Source: Hyphomicrobiales bacterium
Lineage (GTDB): Bacteria; Pseudomonadota; Alphaproteobacteria; Rhizobiales; Rhizobiaceae
DNA: 64,000 nucleotides
NCBI GenBank assembly: GCA_017305935.1
Contig: JAFKJU010000010.1
Coordinates: 1 to 64,000 of the forward strand
Direction of reading: 5' to 3'
The notes under the pieces were generated by a model. It had not been told where the DNA came from and made no database searches. It saw nothing but the letters and a program-made list of their open reading frames with translations. The first letter of the stretch is position 1. Each line of letters starts with the position of its first letter. Shown one piece after another: positions 15,626-23,910 of the stretch. The translations under genes were made by a program, and so were the position numbers.

Positions 15626-16789
15626 ATGAAACCCATTCTGCTTTCCATTGCCCTCGCATCCCTTCTCGGGACCACAGCCGTCGCCGCCGATGCGGTGAAG
15701 ATCGGCATGATCACCACATTGACCGGCCCGGCCGGCTATCTCGGCCAGGACATTCGCGACGGCTTCAAGCTGGCAATGGACATGGACGGCGGAAAGCTGG
15801 GCGGCACACCCATCGAACTGGTGGTCGAGGATGACGGGTTGAAGCCGGGCCAGGGCAAGCAGATCGCCGAACGCATGCTCGGCGAAGAGGGCATCAAGCT
15901 GTTCACCGGCATCGTCTTCTCGAATGTCGCCGGCGCCACCGTGCCGGATATCGTCGACAACGACGCCATCTATGTCAGCCCGAACGCAGCTCCCTCGAAC
16001 CTCGCCGGCAAGGAATGCAACGAGAACTATTTCGTCGTTTCCTGGCAGAACGACAGCCTGCATGAGAGCGCCGGCCAGAACGCCACCAATCTCGGCTACA
16101 AGAAAGCCTTTTTGCTCGCCCCGAACTATCAGGCCGGCAAGGATGCGCTGACCGGTTTCAAGCGCTATTTCAAGGGCGAGATCGTCGGCGAGATCTACAC
16201 CAAGCTCGACCAGACCGATTTCGCCGCCGAACTGGCGCAGGTGCGCGCCGCCAAGCCCGACGTCGTCTTCCAGTTCCATCCGGGCGGCCTCGGCATCACC
16301 TTCCTGCGCCAGTACGAGCAGGCCGGCCTGACCAAGGAAATCCCGATGGTCGTCGCCGAGCCCTCCATGGACGGAGTCATCCTGCAGTCGGTCGGCAAGG
16401 CCGCGCTTGGCCTCAACGTCTCCAGCCACTGGAACCACGATTTCGACAACCCTGCCAACAAGGCCTTCGTCGAAGCCTGGGAAAAGGCCTATAACCGGCC
16501 GCTGACCTCCTATGCCGAGCAGGGCTATGAGGCGGCGCTCGCCTATGGCGCGGCGCTGAAGGCGACCGGCGGCAGCATCGAGGATCTCGCCGCCTTCCGC
16601 GACGCCATGCGCAAGGCCGACTTCCAGTCGACGCGCGGCAAGTTCGCCTTCGGCAAGAACCAGCATCCGATCCAGAACTGGTATGCGCTGAAGGTCGTTG
16701 AAGGCGCTGACGGCAAGATGGACCTGAAGACGGTCGGCGAACTGTTCAAGGATCACACCGATCCTTATGCCGCCGATTGCAAGCTCTGA
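15626..16789 (+). CDS. Liv-type ABC transporter substrate-binding protein (copy 2)
   Basis: A 387-residue periplasmic protein of the Peripla_BP_6 family with a short signal peptide ending in AVAA, then KIGMITTLTGPAGYLGQDI. It is a clear paralogue of the protein at 7281-8456. The ATG at 15626 gives a complete signal peptide and is preferred over upstream frame extension. It is followed by a strong hairpin and then the matching permease and ATPase genes, so it is the cognate binding component of that transporter. Ligand is inferred to be an aromatic or N-heterocyclic acid from gene context; a branched-chain amino acid cannot be excluded. Confidence 0.87.
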   Translation: MKPILLSIALASLLGTTAVAADAVKIGMITTLTGPAGYLGQDIRDGFKLAMDMDGGKLGGTPIELVVEDDGLKPGQGKQIAERMLGEEGIKLFTGIVFSNVAGATVPDIVDNDAIYVSPNAAPSNLAGKECNENYFVVSWQNDSLHESAGQNATNLGYKKAFLLAPNYQAGKDALTGFKRYFKGEIVGEIYTKLDQTDFAAELAQVRAAKPDVVFQFHPGGLGITFLRQYEQAGLTKEIPMVVAEPSMDGVILQSVGKAALGLNVSSHWNHDFDNPANKAFVEAWEKAYNRPLTSYAEQGYEAALAYGAALKATGGSIEDLAAFRDAMRKADFQSTRGKFAFGKNQHPIQNWYALKVVEGADGKMDLKTVGELFKDHTDPYAADCKL

Positions 16790-16806
16790 TCGATCCGGCA
16801 CCGCAG

Positions 16807-16830
16807 GCGGCGGGCACAAAAGCCCGCCGC
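16807..16830 (+). terminator. Hairpin between binding-protein and permease genes
   Basis: A 9-bp perfect stem (GCGGCGGGC / GCCCGCCGC) with loop ACAAAA lies in the 78-base gap after the binding-protein stop codon. Such hairpins between the binding protein and membrane genes usually stabilise the upstream mRNA and reduce read-through, giving excess binding protein. Confidence 0.6.
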
Positions 16831-16867
16831 ACTTTCCCCAAAATGCATTGAATTTTCGCGTGGATCG

Positions 16868-17782
16868 ATGACGCTCTTTCTCGAACAAATGCTCAATGGC
16901 GTGCAGTTCGGTGTCATGCTGTTTCTGCTGGCCGCAGGCCTGACGCTGGTCTTCGGGATCATGGGCGTCATCAATCTCGCCCATGGCTCGCTCTACATGA
17001 TCGGCGCCTATGCCGGCACCTGGATCGCCGGCGAGACCGGCTCCTTCCTGCTCGGCATTCTCGGCGCCTTCGCCGCCGCAGCCCTTGCCGGCGTCGCCAT
17101 CGAATATCTGGTGGTGCGCCGGCTCTACGGGCGCGATCATCTCGACCAAGTGCTGGCGACCTTCGGCCTGATCCTGATCTTCAACCAGACGATCACCCTG
17201 ATCTTCGGCCGCCAGCCGCTGTTCGTCTCGGTGCCGGCCATTCTCGATGGCTCCATCGAGATCGTGCCGGGGCTGGAATATCCGCTCTATCGCCTGACGA
17301 TCATCGTCGTCGGTCTCTTGGTCGCCGCCGGCCTCTATCTGCTGATCAACAAGACCCGCATCGGCATGCTGGTGCGCGCCGGCTCGACCAATCGCGACAT
17401 GGTACGGGCGCTCGGCGTCGATATCCGCCTGCTCTATACGCTGGTCTTCGGCCTCGGGGCGCTGCTCGCCGGCCTTGCCGGCTTCATGGCCGGGCCGATC
17501 ATGGCGGTGCAGGTCGGCATGGGCGAGCAGATCCTGATCACCACCTTCGTCGTGGTGGTGGTCGGCGGCGTCGGCTCGATCCGCGGCGCCTTCTTCGCCA
17601 GCCTGTTTCTCGGCGTGGTCGATACCGGCCTGCGCGCCTATCTGCCGGGCCTGCTGCGCCATGTGCTGGCGGGCTCCGAGGCGGATGCGCTCGGCGCCGG
17701 CATTTCGTCGATGGGGATCTATCTGATCATGGCCATCGTTCTTCTGATCCGGCCCAAGGGCCTCTTCATGCCGAATTCGTGA
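16868..17782 (+). CDS. Liv-type ABC transporter permease (LivH family)
   Basis: A 304-residue inner-membrane permease of the LivH type with about eight hydrophobic segments. It starts with FLEQMLNGVQFGVMLFLLAAG and shows the family signatures GVINLAHGSLYMIGAYAG and VVVVGGVGSIRGAF. It pairs with the LivM-type permease that begins four bases after its stop. The set imports the ligand delivered by the two Liv-type binding proteins of this island. Confidence 0.9.
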   Translation: MTLFLEQMLNGVQFGVMLFLLAAGLTLVFGIMGVINLAHGSLYMIGAYAGTWIAGETGSFLLGILGAFAAAALAGVAIEYLVVRRLYGRDHLDQVLATFGLILIFNQTITLIFGRQPLFVSVPAILDGSIEIVPGLEYPLYRLTIIVVGLLVAAGLYLLINKTRIGMLVRAGSTNRDMVRALGVDIRLLYTLVFGLGALLAGLAGFMAGPIMAVQVGMGEQILITTFVVVVVGGVGSIRGAFFASLFLGVVDTGLRAYLPGLLRHVLAGSEADALGAGISSMGIYLIMAIVLLIRPKGLFMPNS

Positions 17783-17786
17783 GCCC

Positions 17787-18779
17787 ATGACGCCCCAGAC
17801 GGAACATTCTTCGCGACGCCTTCTGCCGGCCCTTGCGGTGCTGGCGCTGCTGATCGCCCTGCCCTATCTCGCGCAAGCGACCGGCTATACCGCCATGACG
17901 ACGCTCGCCACCCGCGTGCTGATCTACGGCATCGCCGCCGCGAGCCTCAACCTCGTGCTCGGCTATGGCGGCATGGTCAGCTTCGGGCACGCCGCCTTCT
18001 TCGGCATCGGCGGCTATACGGTCGGCATCCTCTACCAGCATTATACGCTGGGCGAGCCGCTGTTCGGCTTCATTCCCGGCACCAACCAGCTGCTGATCAC
18101 GCTGCCTGCCGCCATTGTCGTCAGCGGCCTCTTCGCCGCCGCCATCGGCGCGCTGTCGCTGCGCACCGGCGGGGTGCAGTTCATCATGATCACGCTCGCC
18201 TTCGCGCAGATGCTGTTCTTCCTGTTCGTGTCGCTGAAGACCTATGGCGGCGATGACGGCCTGATCATCCGCCGCGCCAACGAATTGCCAGGCCTCAACA
18301 TGCGCGACAAGCAGACCGTCTATTATGTCTGTCTGGCGATCGCGGTGCTGTTTGCGCTGGTGCTGTCGCGTATCATCCGCTCGCGTTTCGGCAACGTGCT
18401 TTCCGGCATCCGCCAGAGCGAGAAGCGCATGGCGGCCATAGGCCTGCCGGTCAATTCCTACAAGCTGGTCGCCTTCATTATTTCCGGCATGGGCTGCGGC
18501 CTCGCGGGCGCGCTGATGGCCAATTTCCTGCGCTTCGCCAGCCCCGACATGCTGCACTGGACGAAATCCGGCGAGCTGATGGTCATGGTCATCCTTGGCG
18601 GCGTCGGCACGCTGTTCGGTCCCTTCCTGGGTGCGGCGGTGTTCATCGTTCTCGAATCGCTGCTCTCCTCCTGGACGGAAAACTGGCAGCTCGGCCTCGG
18701 CGTCATCCTGCTGTTCGTGGTTCTCTATACGCAAGGCGGCGTGCAGGCGCTGCTCGGCCGCTTGCGGAGGCGCGCATGA
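17787..18779 (+). CDS. Liv-type ABC transporter permease (LivM family)
   Basis: A 330-residue inner-membrane permease with about nine hydrophobic segments and the LivM signatures YGGMVSFGHAAFFGIGGYT (about residues 60-78) and VMVILGGVGTLFGPFLGA near the C-terminus. It overlaps the following ATPase gene by four bases (ATGA), indicating translational coupling. It forms the channel with the LivH-type subunit encoded just upstream. Confidence 0.9.
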   Translation: MTPQTEHSSRRLLPALAVLALLIALPYLAQATGYTAMTTLATRVLIYGIAAASLNLVLGYGGMVSFGHAAFFGIGGYTVGILYQHYTLGEPLFGFIPGTNQLLITLPAAIVVSGLFAAAIGALSLRTGGVQFIMITLAFAQMLFFLFVSLKTYGGDDGLIIRRANELPGLNMRDKQTVYYVCLAIAVLFALVLSRIIRSRFGNVLSGIRQSEKRMAAIGLPVNSYKLVAFIISGMGCGLAGALMANFLRFASPDMLHWTKSGELMVMVILGGVGTLFGPFLGAAVFIVLESLLSSWTENWQLGLGVILLFVVLYTQGGVQALLGRLRRRA

Positions 18780-19531
18780 CCCCCATCCTTAATGTCCGCG
18801 CGCTGGTCAAGAATTTCGCCGGGCTGGTCGCCACCGACAATGTCGACCTCACCGTCGAGGACGGCGAAATCCATGCGCTGATCGGCCCCAACGGGGCGGG
18901 AAAATCCACGCTGATCGCCCAGCTCATGGGCGAGCTGCGTCCGACATCTGGTACGATCGAGCTGGCGGGCCGATCCATCGATGCGCTGCCGACGGCAGGA
19001 CGGGTCTCGCTCGGTCTTGCCCGTACCTTCCAGATCACCTGCCTGCTGCCCGACTATACCGTGCTCGACAACGTCGCCATCGCCGCCCAGGTGCGCAGCG
19101 GCCACAGCTTCCGCTTCTGGGGCGATGTCCGCACGGAGACGGCATTGCGCGAGGAAGCGATGCAGCTTCTGACGCAGGTCGATCTGCAATCGCGGGCGAA
19201 CGCGCTGGTCGTCAACCTGTCGCATGGCGAAAAGAAGCAGCTCGAACTCGCCGTCGCCATCGCCACAAGGCCGCGCCTGCTGCTGCTCGACGAACCGATG
19301 GCCGGTCTCGGCCATGTGGAAAGCCAGCAGATGGTCGCGACGCTGCGAGGCCTGAAAAACCAGGTCAGCATGTTGCTGGTCGAGCATGACATGGAGGCGG
19401 TTTTCGCGCTCGCCGACCGGATCTCGGTGCTGGTCTATGGCCGCGTCATCGCCAGCGGCACGGCGGATGAGATCCGCAACGACCCGGCCGTGCGCGAGGC
19501 CTATCTCGGTGAGGGAGACGAACTGTGCTGA
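18776..19531 (+). CDS. Liv-type ABC transporter ATP-binding protein (LivG family)
   Basis: A 251-residue ATPase with Walker A GPNGAGKST, the signature LSHGEKKQLELA in the LivG form and Walker B RLLLLDEPMAGL, followed by a switch histidine in LLVEHDM. It contains the LivG-type insertion after the Q-loop (residues about 80-125). It overlaps livM by four bases and the next gene by seven. It supplies energy for uptake of the ligand of the two binding proteins in the island. Confidence 0.9.
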   Translation: MTPILNVRALVKNFAGLVATDNVDLTVEDGEIHALIGPNGAGKSTLIAQLMGELRPTSGTIELAGRSIDALPTAGRVSLGLARTFQITCLLPDYTVLDNVAIAAQVRSGHSFRFWGDVRTETALREEAMQLLTQVDLQSRANALVVNLSHGEKKQLELAVAIATRPRLLLLDEPMAGLGHVESQQMVATLRGLKNQVSMLLVEHDMEAVFALADRISVLVYGRVIASGTADEIRNDPAVREAYLGEGDELC

Positions 19532-20226
19532 GCGTTGCCAATCTGCAATCCGGCTATGGCCCGAGCCAGGTGCTGTTCGACGTGTCGCTGAAGATCGGCG
19601 AAGGCGAGGTCGTGACCCTGCTCGGCCGCAACGGCATGGGCAAGACCACCACCGTGCGCTCGATCATGGGTCTGCTGCCGCCGATATCGGGCGAGATCGG
19701 TTTTTCCGGCCAGAACGTTTTCGGCATGAAGCCGGAAAACGTCGCCCGCCTCGGCGTCGGCCTGGTGCCGGAAGGGCGGCAGATTTTCCCGACGCTGACG
19801 GTGCGCGAAAACCTCGTCGCCACCGCCGGCAACCGGCTGAACCGCAAGGAGCCATGGACGCTGGAGCGCGTCTACACGCTGTTCCCGCGCCTGCGCGAAC
19901 GCGCCAACCAGGCCGCCAACACGCTTTCGGGCGGAGAGCAGCAGATGATGGTCGTCGGCCGCGCCCTGATGACCAATCCGCGCCTGCTGATCCTCGACGA
20001 AGCGACCGAGGGGCTGGCGCCCGTCATCCGCGCCGAGATCTGGGCCTGCATCGAAGTGCTGAAAAAAGAGGGACAGTCGATCCTGCTGATCGACAAGAAC
20101 CTGCAGGTGCTGAAGCGCCTCGCTGACCGGCATTACATCATCGAAAAAGGCAAGACCGTTTGGTCCGGCAGCGGCGAGGACATGAATCGCGACGCCGATC
20201 TGGTGCATGGCTATGTCGGCATCTGA
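19525..20226 (+). CDS. Liv-type ABC transporter ATP-binding protein (LivF family)
   Basis: A 233-residue ATPase with Walker A GRNGMGKTTT (the Met form typical of LivF), signature LSGGEQQMMVVGRALM and Walker B RLLILDEATEGLAP. The start is GTG at 19525, overlapping the end of the LivG-type gene by seven bases, so translation is coupled. It completes the LivHMGF set and overlaps the start of the aspartate-dehydrogenase-like gene, which is therefore part of the same transcript. Confidence 0.9.
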   Translation: MLSVANLQSGYGPSQVLFDVSLKIGEGEVVTLLGRNGMGKTTTVRSIMGLLPPISGEIGFSGQNVFGMKPENVARLGVGLVPEGRQIFPTLTVRENLVATAGNRLNRKEPWTLERVYTLFPRLRERANQAANTLSGGEQQMMVVGRALMTNPRLLILDEATEGLAPVIRAEIWACIEVLKKEGQSILLIDKNLQVLKRLADRHYIIEKGKTVWSGSGEDMNRDADLVHGYVGI

Positions 20227-21040
20227 CGCCGCGCCGCGCAAGCTGCGCCTCGCCTTCATCGGCTGGGGCGCCATCGCCATCCGCGTCGCCGAACTCCTGG
20301 CCGAGCGCCGGCCCGCCGGCGTCGAGATCGCGGCGGTCGCCGTGCGCGATCTCGCCAAGCCGCGCCCCGGCCTGCCGGAGACGGTGCGGCTGCTCCACGC
20401 GCCGGAGGATCTCGCCGGCCTCGGCATCGACATGGTCATCGAAGTCGCCGGCAGGCAGGCCGCCGCCGAATGGGGCGAAGCGGCGCTGCGCCATGCCGGC
20501 CGATTCGTGCCCTGTTCCACCAGCGCCTTCTGCGATGACGCGCTGCTTGCCCGCATGGTCGAGATGGCCGGGCGACTGGGCGGGCGCGTGCTGGTTCCCT
20601 CCGGCGCACTCGGCGATATCGGCGCGCTGGCCGCTGCCGCGCGGCTACCGCTGTCGGAGGTCACCCACACCGTCGTCAAGCCGCCGCAGGCCTGGAAGGG
20701 AACGCCGGCCGCCGGGACCCTCGATCTCGATGGCCTCACCGAGCGCACCGCCTTCTTCTCCGGCACCGCCCGCGAGGCAGCGACCCGTTTTCCCAACAAT
20801 GCCAATGTCGCGGCAATCTCGGCGCTGGCCGGCATCGGCCTCGACCGCACCCGCATTATCCTCGTCGCCGATCCGGCGACCACCCGCAACGTCCACGAAA
20901 TCAGCGCCAGCGGCGCCTTCGGCAAGCTCGACATGCGGCTGGAAAACGAGGCATTGGCGAACAATCCCAAATCCTCGGAAATGACCGCGCTCAGCCTGGT
21001 GCGGCTCATCGAAAACGCCGTTTCGCCGCTGGTCATATAG
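20207..21040 (+). CDS. L-aspartate dehydrogenase-like protein (NadX/DUF108 family)
   Basis: A 277-residue oxidoreductase with an N-terminal Rossmann fold (FIGWGAIAIRVAELL, about residues 17-31) and the aspartate dehydrogenase C-terminal domain. The signatures FPNNANVAA, HEISASG and NNPKSSEMTAL are present. Family enzymes convert L-aspartate to iminoaspartate with NAD(P), usually for NAD synthesis. Here the gene overlaps the LivF-type gene by 20 bases (14 if the second ATG is used) at the end of a catabolic/transport operon, so it may instead act on an amino or imino acid of the degradation pathway. No ribosome site separates the two starts. Substrate is inferred only at family level. Confidence 0.75.
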   Translation: MAMSASDAAPRKLRLAFIGWGAIAIRVAELLAERRPAGVEIAAVAVRDLAKPRPGLPETVRLLHAPEDLAGLGIDMVIEVAGRQAAAEWGEAALRHAGRFVPCSTSAFCDDALLARMVEMAGRLGGRVLVPSGALGDIGALAAAARLPLSEVTHTVVKPPQAWKGTPAAGTLDLDGLTERTAFFSGTAREAATRFPNNANVAAISALAGIGLDRTRIILVADPATTRNVHEISASGAFGKLDMRLENEALANNPKSSEMTALSLVRLIENAVSPLVI

Positions 21041-21166
21041 GCGGCGCGCGCGCTTTTACGGTATGCGGGGGCAAAAGCCCTCTCTCACCCTGTTGTCTTT
21101 GCCGGCGGGCTTTGCTACAGACCCGCCCATCAATGCAGGTTTCATCTGCTGGTTGGAAGGGTCGCC

Positions 21167-21343
21167 ATGTCGAACGACGTCCTCATCCAATCGGGGATGG
21201 GCTCTATCGACGCCCCCCGAACGGAAGAATATTTTAGGATGCGCGCCCTTGTGGCGCGGTCGGGGAATCCGAGTGTCAAAATGCCGGTCCGCGCGATTCG
21301 TGCATTCGCCACGCGTCTCGGCGTTGCGATGGTTCCGACGTAA
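21167..21343 (+). CDS. Small ORF in the leader of the polyamine operon
   Basis: A 58-residue open frame with GGAAGGG eight bases or so before its ATG and a TAA stop. Codon third positions are mostly G or C in the first half. The product is basic toward the C-terminus and has no known domain. It lies 30 bases before the leader terminator, so its translation could govern whether the terminator forms, as in the ornithine-sensing leader peptide of enteric speF. It may also be a free-standing small protein or non-coding. Confidence 0.4.
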   Translation: MSNDVLIQSGMGSIDAPRTEEYFRMRALVARSGNPSVKMPVRAIRAFATRLGVAMVPT

Positions 21344-21372
21344 TCCGTCACTTTCACAGCATCATCACAAAA

Positions 21373-21417
21373 CCCGAATAATCGGGAGCGGCAACGCTCC
21401 GGATTCGGGCCTTTATT
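21373..21417 (+). terminator. Terminator hairpin in the leader of the polyamine operon
   Basis: An outer stem CCCGAAT / ATTCGGG encloses an inner stem GGAGC / GCTCC with loop GGCAAC. It is followed by CCTTTATTT. It sits 64 bases before the carboxyspermidine decarboxylase start and after a small ORF. It either ends the upstream operon or acts as an attenuator. Confidence 0.75.
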
Positions 21418-21480
21418 TCACGCCGCCGGTCCTGTCCGCAGCCGGTCATCTGCCATAATACCAAGGAACGGGCTCGAACA

Positions 21481-22581
21481 ATGTCTTTGACGACCCCCTA
21501 TTATCTGATCGACAAATCCAGGCTGCTGCAGAACATGGAAAAGATCGCGCTGCTGCGCGAGCTTTCCGGCGCCAAGGCCCTGCTGGCGCTGAAATGCTTC
21601 GCCACCTGGTCGGTCTTCGATTTCATGCGCGACTACATGGACGGCACCACCTCCTCCTCGCTCAACGAAGTGCGTCTCGGCCATGAGCGGTTCGGCAAGG
21701 AAACCCACGCCTATTCCGTGGCTTACGCCGATTACGAGATCGACGAGGTCGTCTCCCACGCCGACAAGATCATCTTCAACTCGATCAGCCAGCTGGAGCG
21801 CTTTTCCGACAAATCTGCCGGAATCGTCCGTGGCCTGCGTCTCAATCCGCAGATCAGCTCCTCCAGCTTCGATCTCGCCGATCCGGCCCGCCCCTTCTCG
21901 CGCCTGGGCGAATGGGATGTGAACAAGGTCGAGAAAGTCATGGACCGCGTCTCCGGCTTCATGATCCACAACAATTGCGAAAACAGCGATTTCAGCCTGT
22001 TCGACCGCATGCTTGCGACCATCGAGGAGCGCTTCGCGCCGCTTCTGAAGAAGGCGGAATGGGTCAGCCTTGGCGGCGGCATCCACTTCACCGGCGAAAA
22101 CTATCCGCTGGAACAGTTCGCCGAGCGCCTGAAGCGTTTTGCCGGCGAATACGGCGTGCAGGTCTATCTGGAGCCGGGCGAGGCCTCGATCACCAAGTCC
22201 ACGACGCTGGAAGTGACCGTGCTCGATACGCTCTTTAACGGCAAGAACCTCGCCGTGGTCGACAGCTCCATCGAAGCCCACATGCTCGACCTGCTGATCT
22301 ACCGCGAGAACGCCAAGCTTTCGCCGAACACCGGCGATCATCGATACATGGTCTGTGGCAAGTCCTGCCTCGCCGGCGATATTTTTGGGGAATTCAATTT
22401 CGAGCATGAGCTGAAGGTCGGCGACTGCATCTCCATCCAGGATGCCGCCGGCTACACCATGGTCAAGAAAAACTGGTTCAACGGCGTGAAAATGCCGGCC
22501 ATCGCCATCCGCGAGCTGGATGGCAGCATTCGAACGGTCCGCGAGTTTGCCTATGCGGACTATGAACAGAGCCTTTCCTGA
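21481..22581 (+). CDS. nspC: Carboxynorspermidine/carboxyspermidine decarboxylase
   Basis: A 366-residue PLP enzyme of the alanine-racemase-fold decarboxylase group. The N-terminal PYYLIDKSRL and the PLP lysine in LLALKCFATW (about residue 39) are the NspC form; phosphate-binding residues are in VSLGGGIHFTGENY, EPGEAS follows, and the C-terminal CGKSCLAGDIF carries the catalytic cysteine. It decarboxylates carboxyspermidine to spermidine (or carboxynorspermidine to norspermidine). In Agrobacterium the carboxyspermidine route is the main route to spermidine. It forms a two-gene operon with the dehydrogenase 33 bases downstream, and a leader with small ORF and terminator lies upstream. Confidence 0.93.
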   Translation: MSLTTPYYLIDKSRLLQNMEKIALLRELSGAKALLALKCFATWSVFDFMRDYMDGTTSSSLNEVRLGHERFGKETHAYSVAYADYEIDEVVSHADKIIFNSISQLERFSDKSAGIVRGLRLNPQISSSSFDLADPARPFSRLGEWDVNKVEKVMDRVSGFMIHNNCENSDFSLFDRMLATIEERFAPLLKKAEWVSLGGGIHFTGENYPLEQFAERLKRFAGEYGVQVYLEPGEASITKSTTLEVTVLDTLFNGKNLAVVDSSIEAHMLDLLIYRENAKLSPNTGDHRYMVCGKSCLAGDIFGEFNFEHELKVGDCISIQDAAGYTMVKKNWFNGVKMPAIAIRELDGSIRTVREFAYADYEQSLS

Positions 22582-22614
22582 TAACTGAAGACGCATCAAG
22601 GAGTTGTCCTTACC

Positions 22615-23853
22615 ATGAAAAAGAACGTGCTCATCATCGGCGCCGGCGGCGTCGCCCAGGTCGTGGCGCATAAATGCGCCCAGAACAACGACGTGCTCGG
22701 CGATATCCATATCGCCTCGCGCACGAAGGCCAAGTGCGACAAGATCATCGCCTCCGTCTATGAAAAGAAGGCGATGAAGCAGCCGGGCGTTCTCGAGGGA
22801 CATGCGCTCGACGCACTCGACATCGAAGCCACCAAGGCGCTGATCGCTTCCACGAAGTCGCAGATCGTCATCAATGTCGGCACCGCCTTCCTCAACATGT
22901 CGGTGCTGCGCGCCTGCATGGATACCGGCGTCGCCTATATCGACACCGCGATCCATGAAGAGCCGGGCAAGATCTGCGAGACGCCGCCGTGGTACGGCAA
23001 CTACGAATGGAAGCGCGCCGCCGAATGCGAAGAGAAGGGCATCACCGCCATTCTCGGCGCCGGCTTCGATCCGGGCGTCGTCAACGCCTATGCCAAGCTC
23101 GCCAAGGACGAATATCTCGACACGGTCACCGACGTCGATATCGTCGACATCAATGCCGGCAGCCACGGCAAATACTTCGCCACCAATTTCGACCCGGAAA
23201 TCAATTTCCGCGAGTTCACCGGCGTTGTCTATTCCTGGCAGAACGGCGCCTGGCAGACCAACAAGATGTTCGAAATCGGCAAGGATTACGACCTGCCGGT
23301 CGTCGGCACGCGTCGCGCCTATCTCTGCGGCCATGACGAAGTGCATTCGCTGGCGAAGAACATGGACGGCGCCAACATCCGCTTCTGGATGGGCTTTGGC
23401 GATCACTACATCAACGTCTTCACCGTTCTGAAGAACCTCGGCCTGCTTTCCGAGCAGCCGGTCAAGACCGCCGAAGGCCTGGAAGTCGTGCCGCTCAAGG
23501 TCGTCAAGGCCGTGCTGCCCGATCCGTCCTCGCTCGCCCCAAACTATGAAGGCAAGACCTGCATCGGCGATTACGTCAAGGGTTTGAAGGACGGCAAGGA
23601 AAAGACCGTCTTCATCTACAACGTCGCCGACCACAAGGAAGCCTATGAGGAAGTCGGCTCGCAGGGCATTTCCTACACCGCCGGCGTTCCCCCCGTCGCC
23701 GCCGCCATGCTGGTCGCCACGGGCGAATGGGATGTGAAGAAGATGGCGAACGTCGAGGAACTGCCGCCGAAGCCGTTCATCAACCTCCTGAACCGCATCG
23801 GCCTGCCGACCCGCATTCAGGACGAAGAAGGCGACCGCGCCGTCAGCTTCTGA
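22615..23853 (+). CDS. Carboxyspermidine dehydrogenase (saccharopine dehydrogenase family)
   Basis: A 412-residue NADPH-dependent enzyme that condenses putrescine with aspartate semialdehyde to carboxyspermidine. The N-terminal Rossmann motif is LIIGAGGVAQVVAHKCA, and the CASDH-type segments TAIHEEPGKICETPPWY and LGAGFDPGVVNAYAKLA are present. It follows the nspC gene with an AAGGAG-type site and completes the spermidine route. It belongs to the same superfamily as the gene at 749 but to a different branch, with low similarity outside the fold. A terminator follows at 23878. Confidence 0.92.
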   Translation: MKKNVLIIGAGGVAQVVAHKCAQNNDVLGDIHIASRTKAKCDKIIASVYEKKAMKQPGVLEGHALDALDIEATKALIASTKSQIVINVGTAFLNMSVLRACMDTGVAYIDTAIHEEPGKICETPPWYGNYEWKRAAECEEKGITAILGAGFDPGVVNAYAKLAKDEYLDTVTDVDIVDINAGSHGKYFATNFDPEINFREFTGVVYSWQNGAWQTNKMFEIGKDYDLPVVGTRRAYLCGHDEVHSLAKNMDGANIRFWMGFGDHYINVFTVLKNLGLLSEQPVKTAEGLEVVPLKVVKAVLPDPSSLAPNYEGKTCIGDYVKGLKDGKEKTVFIYNVADHKEAYEEVGSQGISYTAGVPPVAAAMLVATGEWDVKKMANVEELPPKPFINLLNRIGLPTRIQDEEGDRAVSF

Positions 23854-23877
23854 TCGAGGCTTTTGGAAGATCGAAGC

Positions 23878-23907
23878 GGCCGCTCCGGGAAACCGAGGCG
23901 GCCTTTT
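23878..23907 (+). terminator. Rho-independent terminator after the polyamine operon
   Basis: GGCCGC pairs with GCGGCC, with an inner CGG/CCG pair and a GAAA loop, followed by TTTTCTTTT. It lies 25 bases after the dehydrogenase stop and four bases before the end of the convergent flavoprotein gene. Confidence 0.85.
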
Positions 23908-23910
23908 CTT

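Larger units (their letters stand above)
21041..21480 (+). promoter_or_regulatory. Long leader region of the polyamine operon (speF-like candidate)
   Basis: These 440 bases between the aspartate-dehydrogenase-like gene and the carboxyspermidine decarboxylase gene hold a 58-codon open frame (21167-21343), then a strong hairpin with a T-rich tail (21373-21417), all before the decarboxylase start at 21481. An ORF plus terminator ahead of a COG0019 decarboxylase is the layout of the alphaproteobacterial speF leader. I cannot confirm the covariance model by eye. Confidence 0.45.

Noticed and set aside
15620-17788. 722-codon open frame on the minus strand
   Set aside because: It lies antisense over the binding-protein and LivH-type genes, which have clear homology, signal peptide and membrane signatures. 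The antisense product is a low-complexity Asp/Arg/Gly/His-rich sequence typical of GC-rich shadow frames.
21418-23634. 738-codon open frame on the minus strand over the polyamine genes
   Set aside because: Shadow of nspC and the carboxyspermidine dehydrogenase; no domain, no ribosome site and biased composition.
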